Positions 57,489 through 64,000 of a stretch of 64,000 bases of DNA are shown one piece after another (position 1 is the stretch's first letter; each line of letters starts with the position of its first letter). Source of the stretch: an uncultured Holophagaceae bacterium. Lineage in GTDB: Bacteria; Acidobacteriota; Holophagae; Holophagales; Holophagaceae. The notes under the pieces were generated by a model that made no database searches, was not told the origin of the DNA, and saw nothing but the letters and a program-made list of their open reading frames with translations. The stretch is from assembly GCA_903937385.1 (NCBI GenBank), contig CAIZZF010000015.1:1-64000 (forward strand), written 5' to 3'. The translations under genes and the position numbers were made by a program.

Positions 57489-58834
57489 GTCCCGCCCAGT
57501 GCCCCCCACTGGGCCGCTAAACCGGGCTGGCCGCAGCGCAGGGCCAGAGCCTGGGCCCGCTGAGGCAGGCCGCTCCAGGGGTGGTCGGCGTAGTGGCTGC
57601 GCACCAGCTCGTCGGCCTTGCTGCCCTCGCCCAGCCAGATGAGGGCTTCCGCCAGGGGCTCCAGGGTGGCGCGCCAGGCGTCCCCGGTTTCCGGGACCTC
57701 CTGGACCTTGCCATCAGTCTTTATCTGCATCTGGTAGGTGGTCTTACCCAGGATGCTCTCCCAGAGGCGGTTGGACTCGATCTCGGGCAGCAGCAGGTCC
57801 CGGATGCCCGTCCAGTCCTTCCGCTTGCGGGCATCCTTCACGTAGGCGCCCTTGACCGCATAGGGAGGCCAGTCCCGGGCTGACCGGGTAGGCAGCGGCA
57901 GCAGGCTGTCCAGCAGGGGGCGGATCGGCTTGCCGCCATAGGTCCGGGTGAGGGCCAGCCAGAGCCGCCAGTGATCCCAGGATTCCGGATCGCGGCCCAG
58001 GGCCCGCTCCACCTCGGGGACCGCCGCCCGGCAGACCTCCTGGATGAGGGGGCTGTGCACCGCCTCCTCGTCGGGCGTCACGCCCAACGAGTTCATCTCA
58101 ATCCAGTCCCCGCTGCGGAAGCACCGGCTCATGAGGTCGGCCAGCTCACCCCAGATGGCCTGGTCTTCCTCGGGCTTGAGCTGGACCGGGGGCTTGTCCT
58201 CCTTCTGCTGCTGCTCCAGTTCCTTGGCCTCCTCCTTGGCGTCCCGCTCCTTCTGGTACTTCGCCCAATCGTAGCGCTCATCGGCAGGGCGGAGGGGATC
58301 AGTCTTACCGCCAAGGCGCAGGGTGGTCTTCCTCGCGGCCTTCTGCTTCAGCTCGCCGCACAAGTACGTGCGGGCCTGCAGGTGGTCCGGGTTGCGCCGG
58401 ACAAAGTCCCGGAGCAGCTGGACCGTGGATTGGACCCCGGCGTCCTGGGCGGCCTTGGCCAGGCTTGCCCCCGTGGGGACGGCCCCCCCGGAAGCCACCA
58501 GCCGGCCGCCCTCCCCGAAGAGCACCCACTGGGGGCGGGGGCCCGTGAGGTATTTCTGTTGCAGCAGCGACTCCAGCTCCACAGCCTTGGCGCTGTAGTA
58601 GGCGACATGGAGATCCAGGTCGATCCAGTCGAGATCCGAGTTCAGCGCATTGACGGCGGACTTCCACTCCCCCTTGGAGCCGTCCACCACCACCAGGAAG
58701 CCGGACTTGGTGTCCCGCAGGTTCCGCTCGAGGAGGGCCGCCGTGGGACTGAGGACCGCCGGGGCCGGGGCCGGGGCCTGGGCCTGGGCCAGGACCAGGC
58801 TGCAGACAACCACCGCGTAGGGCATCAGGCGCAT
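57470..58834 (-). CDS. Hypothetical secreted protein with C-terminal helical domain
   Basis: 454 residues from ATG 58834 (GGAGG upstream). Signal peptide MPYAVVVCSLVLAQA followed by an Ala/Pro linker. Residues about 35-170 have a thioredoxin-like look (FLVVVDGSKGEWKSAVNALN, then PQWVLFGEGGRLVASGGAVPTG) but no Cys-X-X-Cys. Residues about 195-235 are a highly charged coiled coil (EEAKELEQQQKE). The rest is helical, perhaps TPR-like (GLPQRAQALALRCG). I recognise no family. Confidence 0.6.
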   Translation of the reverse strand: MRLMPYAVVVCSLVLAQAQAPAPAPAVLSPTAALLERNLRDTKSGFLVVVDGSKGEWKSAVNALNSDLDWIDLDLHVAYYSAKAVELESLLQQKYLTGPRPQWVLFGEGGRLVASGGAVPTGASLAKAAQDAGVQSTVQLLRDFVRRNPDHLQARTYLCGELKQKAARKTTLRLGGKTDPLRPADERYDWAKYQKERDAKEEAKELEQQQKEDKPPVQLKPEEDQAIWGELADLMSRCFRSGDWIEMNSLGVTPDEEAVHSPLIQEVCRAAVPEVERALGRDPESWDHWRLWLALTRTYGGKPIRPLLDSLLPLPTRSARDWPPYAVKGAYVKDARKRKDWTGIRDLLLPEIESNRLWESILGKTTYQMQIKTDGKVQEVPETGDAWRATLEPLAEALIWLGEGSKADELVRSHYADHPWSGLPQRAQALALRCGQPGLAAQWGALGGTQAPAR

Positions 58835-58973
58835 GGGACCTCCCAAGGAACTCCAGCCAGGATAGCGGCCCGGCCAGGCGGGCAGGGAAGTTCGCGCGCG
58901 GTGTCCAGATCACGGTCCGTGCCCCAGCGCCCGGACCGCGGCGGCCCTCACAGCGACCAGGAACGCGGCCCTG

Positions 58974-59546
58974 CTAAGTGATGGCCCGCTCGATCCGGCG
59001 GTCAGGGATGAGCCAGATCAGCGCCACCACCCAGTAGAGCGTGAACGCAAGCCAGCGGTTGGCGAACGACAAGGCGACAGCGGAGGCGTAGAGCGCGATG
59101 GACAGCTTGCCCTTGAAGTCATCACCCACGGCGGCGCCCAGGAGAGAGTCCTTGCCCTGGTGGTGAATCAAGCAGCGGCTCAACAGGAAGTAGGCGTTGG
59201 CCGCCATGCTCAGCACCACCCCGTAAAGGGCCACGGGCCTCGGCGCAAAGTGATTCTCGCCCATCCACGCCGTGGCGAAGGGCACCAGCGACAGCCAGAA
59301 CAGCAGGTGGGTATTGGCCCAGAGGATCGGTCCGTTCACCTTCTTCACCGCATGCAGCAGGTGGTGGTGGTTGTTCCAGTAGATGGCAATGTAGATGAAG
59401 CTCAGCGCGTAGCTTACAAAGACCGGCAGGAGCTCGGCCAGCGCGGCGAAGGAGTCGCCATGGGGCACCTTCAGCTCCAGCACCATGATGGTGAGAATGA
59501 TGGCCAGCACGCCATCACTGAACGCCTCGAGCCTGTTTTTGCCCAT
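58974..59546 (-). CDS. TMEM175-family (DUF1211) potassium channel-like protein
   Basis: 190 residues, six helices. The pore signature RLEAFSDGVLAIILTIMVLE near the N-terminus (FSDG) and the IYIAIYWNNHHHLLHAV segment are diagnostic of bacterial TMEM175, which form K+-permeable tetramers. It stands alone; no link to the neighbours is clear. Confidence 0.88.
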   Translation of the reverse strand: MGKNRLEAFSDGVLAIILTIMVLELKVPHGDSFAALAELLPVFVSYALSFIYIAIYWNNHHHLLHAVKKVNGPILWANTHLLFWLSLVPFATAWMGENHFAPRPVALYGVVLSMAANAYFLLSRCLIHHQGKDSLLGAAVGDDFKGKLSIALYASAVALSFANRWLAFTLYWVVALIWLIPDRRIERAIT

Positions 59547-59591
59547 GCACGACCTCGAATTGGAACCGAGATTGTGCCATGGACCGCCAGT

Positions 59592-60887
59592 TCAATTCCC
59601 CAGCGCCTTGTCTGCCAGCTGCCCCAGATCACCGCTGCCCTGGCTGTTGGCGAGGCTCTTGGCCAGGGCCACGAGCAGGGCCTCGGCGGCGCCAGCCGGC
59701 AGGTGCGGCAGCAGGTCCGCGGCGGCGGCCACGGCGAGGAGCTGGTGGGCGTGGTTGAAGGTGGGGTCGTTGCGGGTGGCGGCCTCGGCCAGGGCCGCCA
59801 GGGCGGCTTCCCCCTGCCCCGCCCGGACCAGACCTTGCGCATGGCCCATGGCCAGGGTTGGCTCCACGTCCAGCACCGCGTCCGTGAGGCCCGCCGCCGT
59901 CGGCTCGGCCACGGCGGCGGGGCGCAGGCGCCCCTCCTCCTCGTCCGTGGGGAAGAGGTTCACCAGGGCCGCGGCCTGGCACCAGACCCTGGGGTCCGTG
60001 GGCCGGGTGCGGGCGAGGGTGGCCAGGTAGGCGAAGGTCCAGGCGGTCTTGCCCTCGAGGTCGCGGCGGGCGTCCAGCTGCTTCTCCGAGGCCGCCAGCA
60101 CCAGCATCGCCAGGGTGTCCGCGGCCCCCTGCCCGGCCCTGAGCCGAGCGGCCAGACTGTCCAGCAGGGCCACCAGACCCAGGTCACAGACCTCCCGGAC
60201 CTGCTCTGCCAGGGCTTCTTCGGTGAGGGTGAGGTGCCCCCAGGCCACGGTGAGATCGACCTCGGCCAGCCGCTTGGCGGCCCGGCGCGCCCAGAAGGTG
60301 TCCTCAACGGTGGCGGCCACCCAGGCGGCGAGGCCCAGGAGGCGCCGCCCCGTGGCCTTGGGCTGCTCAAGCCGCACCTGGAGCTCGCCCAAGTGATCGG
60401 CCAGCACGGCCTTGTGACCCACGTTGGCCATGTCGAGCTCCGTGAGCCGCCCCAGGCGCTGGAAGTCCGCGGCCACCGGCAGCTCGCAGCCCTGGGCCTC
60501 GGCGTAGGCCAGGGCGGGTCGGCGGGACGCGATGAAGGACTCGAGATTCTGCCAGGACCCACTGCCCTTGGCGGCCAGGACCTGGGCCAGGGCCGCGGGG
60601 CTCCGGCGTCCTTCATGGGCGGCCATGTGCACCTGGATGGCCAGGGCCCGCCGGAAGCTCGATTCCCCGAGCAGCGGACGCAGCCGCAGCACGGCCCGCA
60701 GGCCCAGGATGCCGTGGGGTACGTGCGGCAGGTAGGCCTCCCAGTCGATGCGTGGCACCAGCGTCTTCACGGCCTCCCGCACCGCATCCCGCACGCCCTC
60801 AGGCTCCGCCACCCGCGCGGCGAACGCATCGAAGAACGCCGGTGATGGCGTCTCCAGTTCCTGCAGCCAGCGGGACTCAGCGGACAT
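59592..60887 (-). CDS. Hypothetical alpha-helical protein
   Basis: 431 residues, no signal peptide, mostly helix with high Ala/Leu content, including repeated AAxxLxxxL patterns near the C-terminus. A segment HMAAHEGRRSPAALAQVLAAKG and HKAVLADHLGELQVRL carry spaced histidines. I do not recognise the family; I cannot tell an enzyme from a scaffold. Located between TMEM175 and a dispersed repeat. Confidence 0.55.
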   Translation of the reverse strand: MSAESRWLQELETPSPAFFDAFAARVAEPEGVRDAVREAVKTLVPRIDWEAYLPHVPHGILGLRAVLRLRPLLGESSFRRALAIQVHMAAHEGRRSPAALAQVLAAKGSGSWQNLESFIASRRPALAYAEAQGCELPVAADFQRLGRLTELDMANVGHKAVLADHLGELQVRLEQPKATGRRLLGLAAWVAATVEDTFWARRAAKRLAEVDLTVAWGHLTLTEEALAEQVREVCDLGLVALLDSLAARLRAGQGAADTLAMLVLAASEKQLDARRDLEGKTAWTFAYLATLARTRPTDPRVWCQAAALVNLFPTDEEEGRLRPAAVAEPTAAGLTDAVLDVEPTLAMGHAQGLVRAGQGEAALAALAEAATRNDPTFNHAHQLLAVAAAADLLPHLPAGAAEALLVALAKSLANSQGSGDLGQLADKALGN

Positions 60888-60919
60888 GGGACCTCAGCAA
60901 AAGATCAAGTAAAGGATTC

Positions 60920-61060
60920 AACACGAAGGCACGAAGAAAGATTGGTTTGGTTGGGGCCTTTGAAGCATGGCTTGTTTCCCGGAGTGGGGATGCCGCCTGC
61001 ACGGCTCGGTGCGAGTGGCCTTGTTGGTTGCCCTGCTTTTCTTCGTATCTTCGTGGTGAA
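60920..61060. repeat. Dispersed ACACGAAG element, copy 3
   Basis: AACACGAAGGCACGAAGAAAG on the left and TTCTTCGTATCTTCGTGGTG on the right, separated by about 95 bp, related to the elements at 23065 and 44404. Lies in the gap 60888-61079; no gene there. Confidence 0.65.
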
Positions 61061-61079
61061 TGTTTTTGCACTAGAGCCA

Positions 61080-61703
61080 TCACGCCCCCTCCAGGGGCAG
61101 GTTCCAGGCGGTGGCGAGCTGGCGGGCCCAGTGGTGGTTCCAGGCGCGCTTCCAGACGAGGCTGCCTTCCTGCATGTCCGCGGCCTCCAGGCGCTGGCGC
61201 AGCTCGATGCGGAGGGCCTCGGCGGCGGGTCCCAGGGCGGCCTCGGCCAGGGTCAGCAGGGCGGTACGGGCCTCGCGCTCCCGGTCATGGTGGGCCAGGT
61301 AGCCCGTGGACTCAGGCGAGGGCGCCGCGGCTCGGAGCCGCTGCCAGCCCTCGAAGGCGGCCTTGGCGGCGGGATCCTCCCGCAGCGGGGCCTTCACCTG
61401 CTCCCAGCCCTTCCCCGCATCCAAGGCCGGCCCCGCCCGCAGCACGGCCTCGCGCAGCTTGACGGCCTTGGCCACGTCGCGGTCCAGGTGCTTGAGCGCC
61501 ACGAAGGTGCGGGGCTTCTCGCGCTTCTCGCGGCGGTCGAAGAAAGCGTTGAGGGCCGACACCACCACCTCCATGGGCACCGCCTCGGCCTCCCAGGTCA
61601 GCACCTGTCGGTAGTCGTCGGTGCTCAGCAGGCCGGCGCGGCCCCAGGCCCGGAAGGCCCACTCGCGCTCCAGCCAGTCCTTCTCCTCGCTCGTGTAGGA
61701 CAT
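61080..61703 (-). CDS. Hypothetical protein
   Basis: 207 residues, soluble and helical, rich in Glu, Lys, Arg and Trp (DWLEREWAFRAWGRAGLLSTDDYRQVL; LVWKRAWNHHWARQLATAW). No domain recognised. Its ATG overlaps by one base the stop of the upstream lipoprotein gene, so the two are co-translated and presumably act together. Confidence 0.6.
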   Translation of the reverse strand: MSYTSEEKDWLEREWAFRAWGRAGLLSTDDYRQVLTWEAEAVPMEVVVSALNAFFDRREKREKPRTFVALKHLDRDVAKAVKLREAVLRAGPALDAGKGWEQVKAPLREDPAAKAAFEGWQRLRAAAPSPESTGYLAHHDREREARTALLTLAEAALGPAAEALRIELRQRLEAADMQEGSLVWKRAWNHHWARQLATAWNLPLEGA

Positions 61704-62041
61704 CAGGGCGCCGCCGCGGGTTCCGGCACCAGCCAGGTCCCATCCTTAAGCTGCAGGGCGCCGTTCTCCCAGGCCAGGACCTCCTCGGGAATGATCCGGG
61801 CCTTGGCGAAGCCGCGCAGCCGGAACTTGCCGGTGCCCAGCACCCTGCCCTGCCGATCCCAGACACCCAGCTGCCAGAGCGTGCCCTGGTGCTCGCCCAC
61901 CTGCAGGAAGACGCCCTTCTTCCCCTCGCCGCCCCAGGCCGCGTCTGCGGGTACCGAGGCCGGCCTGCTGGGCACACCCCCGCAGGCCGCCAGGCCGGCC
62001 ACCACGGCGGCTGTCAGGAGGAACATCAGGGGTCTCGCCAT
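61703..62041 (-). CDS. Small lipoprotein
   Basis: 112 residues with a lipoprotein signal: FLLTAAVVAGLAAC, lipobox LAAC with the acylated Cys at residue 20. The remainder is a compact beta-domain (GVFLQVGEHQGTLWQLGVWD, GRVLGTGKFRLRGFAKARII) of unknown function. First gene of a two-gene unit with the preceding hypothetical protein. Confidence 0.7.
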   Translation of the reverse strand: MARPLMFLLTAAVVAGLAACGGVPSRPASVPADAAWGGEGKKGVFLQVGEHQGTLWQLGVWDRQGRVLGTGKFRLRGFAKARIIPEEVLAWENGALQLKDGTWLVPEPAAAP

Positions 62042-62102
62042 GCCTTCAGTCTAGGGGCCTTGCTACGGTTTCGCACGGGTGGCGGAATCCTAAATCACAT
62101 TC

Positions 62103-62930
62103 TTGTCGTTAGACTGGTTGCTTGAGGGGGGCCCGGTCCTGATCCGCGAACAGATCCACTACAAGAGCCGCAAGGAAATCGACAAGCTGCGCGAGGCATG
62201 CCGCGTGGCTGCCAACGCCCTCCGGATCGCTGCCCGTACGGCCAAGCCTGGCGTCAGCCTGCTCGACCTGGACCGGACTGCGGAGACCTACATCCGCCAG
62301 CAGGGGGCCACCCCCAGCTTCAAGGGCTACCACGGCTTTCCGGCCACCCTCTGCACCTCCGTGAACGACCGGGTCGTGCACGGCATCCCCTCAAAATACA
62401 TCCTGCAGGAGGGGGACATCATCGCCATCGACTGCGGGGCCAAGCTGGATGGCTTCCATGGCGATACCTGCCTCACCGTGGGCGTCGGCAAGATCACCGA
62501 TGAAGCCCGGATGCTGATCCAGACGGCGCAGCTGGCCATGTTCCTGGGGATCGAGCACTGCCGGCCCGGCCTGCGCATGGGCGACATGGCCACAGCCGTG
62601 CAGAAATTCGCCGAGGAGCGTGGCTACTCCGTGGTGCGCGAATACATCGGCCACGGCCTCGGGAAGGAACTGCACGAAGACCCCCAGGTGCTGTTCGCAG
62701 ACCAGAAGCCGGGCACGGGCTTCCGCATGGAGCCCGGCATGACCATCACCATCGAGCCCATCCTGAACATCGGCAGCCACAAGTGCCTGGTGGAAGCGGA
62801 CGGCTGGACCGTGCGCACCCGGGACGGTGGACTCTCGGCCCAGTTCGAGCACGACATCGTGATCACCCGGGATGGCCCAGAGATCCTCTCCGTGCCCGAT
62901 GCGGAATACGAACTGGAAGACGGTTTCTGA
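62103..62930 (+). CDS. map: Methionine aminopeptidase, type I
   Basis: Removes the initiator Met from new proteins using two metal ions. Metal ligands are visible in order: AIDCGAKLDGFHGDT (two Asp), GHGLGKELHEDP (His), TIEPIL (Glu) and FEHDIV (Glu). The catalytic region is complete, with the early YHGFPATLCTSVND. The start is uncertain: no ATG lies at the expected place (IREQIHYKSRKEI). The frame opens at a TTG (62103, 275 residues), another TTG at 62118 is possible, and neither has a strong ribosome site. Confidence 0.92.
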   Translation: MSLDWLLEGGPVLIREQIHYKSRKEIDKLREACRVAANALRIAARTAKPGVSLLDLDRTAETYIRQQGATPSFKGYHGFPATLCTSVNDRVVHGIPSKYILQEGDIIAIDCGAKLDGFHGDTCLTVGVGKITDEARMLIQTAQLAMFLGIEHCRPGLRMGDMATAVQKFAEERGYSVVREYIGHGLGKELHEDPQVLFADQKPGTGFRMEPGMTITIEPILNIGSHKCLVEADGWTVRTRDGGLSAQFEHDIVITRDGPEILSVPDAEYELEDGF

Positions 62931-62968
62931 TTTTCCGGCCATTCCGGGGTGCGCCCGCAAGTTAAGGC

Positions 62969-62997
62969 CTGACAGCCTCCTGAGCCTGTGCTAACAT
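62969..62997 (+). promoter_or_regulatory. Sigma-70 promoter candidate for gltB
   Basis: CTGACA, 17-bp spacer, TAACAT (with TGTG just upstream of the -10). Predicted start near 63004, about 110 bases before the gltB ATG. Confidence 0.5.
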
Positions 62998-63113
62998 CGG
63001 CCATGAGACGTCGTCCGCGCACGGTCCTGGGCGTCCCGGCACAAAGCTTCGCCGGGGCCATCACCCTGGGAACACCGCGCACCGAACCTTCGATTTGAGC
63101 CCGGGAGCCACCG

Positions 63114-64000
63114 ATGGAGAGGCATCGCCCCATCCAGACCCAAGGTCTATACGATCCCACCCAGGAGCATGACGCCTGCGGCTTCGGTTTCGTGGTCGAT
63201 ACCAAGGGTCGCCCTTCTCATGACATCGTCCAGAAGGCCCTGAAGGTCCTCTGCAACCTGGTTCACCGCGGCGCCTCAGGCAGCGAGAAGTCCACCGGCG
63301 ACGGCGCCGGCATCCTCACCCAGATCCCCCACGCCTTCCTCGCGTCCCGCTGCCGCTCCATGGGCATCGAGCTGCCAGCTCCCGGCGAGTACGGCGTCGG
63401 CATGTTCTACCTGCCCACGGACGACCGCAACCGTCATGCCTGCGAGAAGATCCTCGAAGAGGCCGCCACGGATGAGGGCCAGCAGATCCTGGGCTGGCGC
63501 GACGTCCCCACGGACAACGCCTCGCTGGGACTCTCCGCCCGGGCTAGCCAGCCGGTCATCCGGCAGGTCTTCATCGGCCGGGGGCCCGCCACAGCCGTGG
63601 GCATGGACTTCGAGCGCAAGCTCTACGTGATCCGCCGCCTGGCCGAGAAGCGGGTGTCCCGCTCAGTGCTGCCGGGACGGGGCCACTTCTACATCGCCAG
63701 CCTTTCCAGTCGGACCGTGGTCTACAAGGGCATGCTGAACTCCGAGCAGCTCGGCACCTTCTATCCGGACCTGGCCGAGGAGACCTTCGTGGCCGGCCTG
63801 GCCATGGTGCACTCCCGGTTCTCCACGAACACTTTCCCCAGCTGGTCCCGGTCCCATCCCTACCGCTACATCTCCCACAACGGCGAAATCAACACCCTCC
63901 GCGGCAACGTCAACTGGATGGAGGGCCGCCAGCGGCTCTTCGCCTCTCGCATCCTGGGCGCCGACCTGCAGAAGGTGCTGCCGGTCATCGACCTCGAGGG
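63114..64000 (+). CDS. gltB: Glutamate synthase large subunit (start only; cut by window end)
   Basis: 295 codons of about 1500. Makes glutamate from 2-oxoglutarate and glutamine. The N-terminal class-II amidotransferase domain is clear: a 21-residue propeptide (ending in GLYDPTQEHDA) is expected to be cleaved to expose the catalytic Cys22 (CGFGFVVD). NLVHRGASGSEKSTGDGAGI, MVHSRFSTNTFPSW and YISHNGEINTLRGNVNW are the family signatures. A GGGAG ribosome site and a promoter candidate lie upstream. The rest, and gltD if adjacent, lie past the window. Confidence 0.96.
   Translation, partial: MERHRPIQTQGLYDPTQEHDACGFGFVVDTKGRPSHDIVQKALKVLCNLVHRGASGSEKSTGDGAGILTQIPHAFLASRCRSMGIELPAPGEYGVGMFYLPTDDRNRHACEKILEEAATDEGQQILGWRDVPTDNASLGLSARASQPVIRQVFIGRGPATAVGMDFERKLYVIRRLAEKRVSRSVLPGRGHFYIASLSSRTVVYKGMLNSEQLGTFYPDLAEETFVAGLAMVHSRFSTNTFPSWSRSHPYRYISHNGEINTLRGNVNWMEGRQRLFASRILGADLQKVLPVIDLE

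Noticed and set aside
63003..63098. 31-residue frame upstream of gltB, possible leader peptide
   Set aside because: No ribosome site, starts at or before the predicted transcription start, and shows no run of regulatory codons.

Overview
The window is about 64 kb of high-GC DNA from a Gram-negative bacterium. It is densely packed with short operons on both strands, many starting at GTG and most preceded by GGAGG-type ribosome sites. Gene content (biosynthetic speA, a Liv amino-acid transporter, a formate-dehydrogenase-beta/NrfD membrane module under a sigma-54 activator, quinol NO reductase, PEP carboxylase, an IspH fused to a UbiA-like membrane domain, and a large RHS protein) would suit a respiratory soil or sediment organism. 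Acidobacteriota of class Holophagae (Geothrix-like) is my best guess. That placement comes from overall style, not from a marker gene.

Layout. 1-3616: end of speA, a terminator and a membrane hybrid histidine kinase. 3617-8031: livK-H-M-G-F on the minus strand. 8150-9743: DinB-family protein, a dispersed repeat, and hbd. 9822-14187: an electron-transfer operon (Fe-S protein, NrfD protein, two tiny membrane proteins) facing a FhlA-like sigma-54 activator, with a sigma-54 promoter and two tandem palindromes between them. 14216-19031: a LytS/LytR pair, purD, tpx and small unknowns. 19056-24327: a five-gene cluster (LeuD-like, LeuC-like, CaiB-type CoA-transferase, HMG-CoA-lyase-type lyase, isocitrate/isopropylmalate-type dehydrogenase) that reads as a complete 2-oxo-acid elongation or degradation route in which the usual synthase is replaced by lyase plus CoA-transferase. 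24485-30656: polA with a triplicated 5' end, a Cache protein, an SDR and the IspH-UbiA fusion.

About 30.8-40.2 kb is an accessory island with lower and variable GC. It holds an FG-GAP/VCBS repeat secreted protein made of 300-bp tandem units, a small secreted protein, an 1804-residue RHS/YD-repeat protein, a candidate membrane immunity protein, a displaced older RHS tip with its own candidate immunity gene, and a toxin-antitoxin-like pair. The present RHS tip plus its immunity gene sits exactly between two 15-bp direct repeats, which looks like a cassette exchange caught in place.

From 40.4 kb the chromosome is conventional again: ppc, an acyltransferase, quinol NO reductase, an RsbW-like ATPase and CDF transporter, DUF190/CrcB, YibQ with a catalytically dead S41 protease homologue, a small flagellar-rod-like protein, ddl, coaD, recG, a Cys/Met PLP enzyme facing an Lrp-type regulator, TMEM175, several unrecognised proteins, map and the start of gltB. 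Intergenic spaces carry at least four families of dispersed inverted-repeat elements. No rRNA, tRNA, CRISPR array or transposase was seen.
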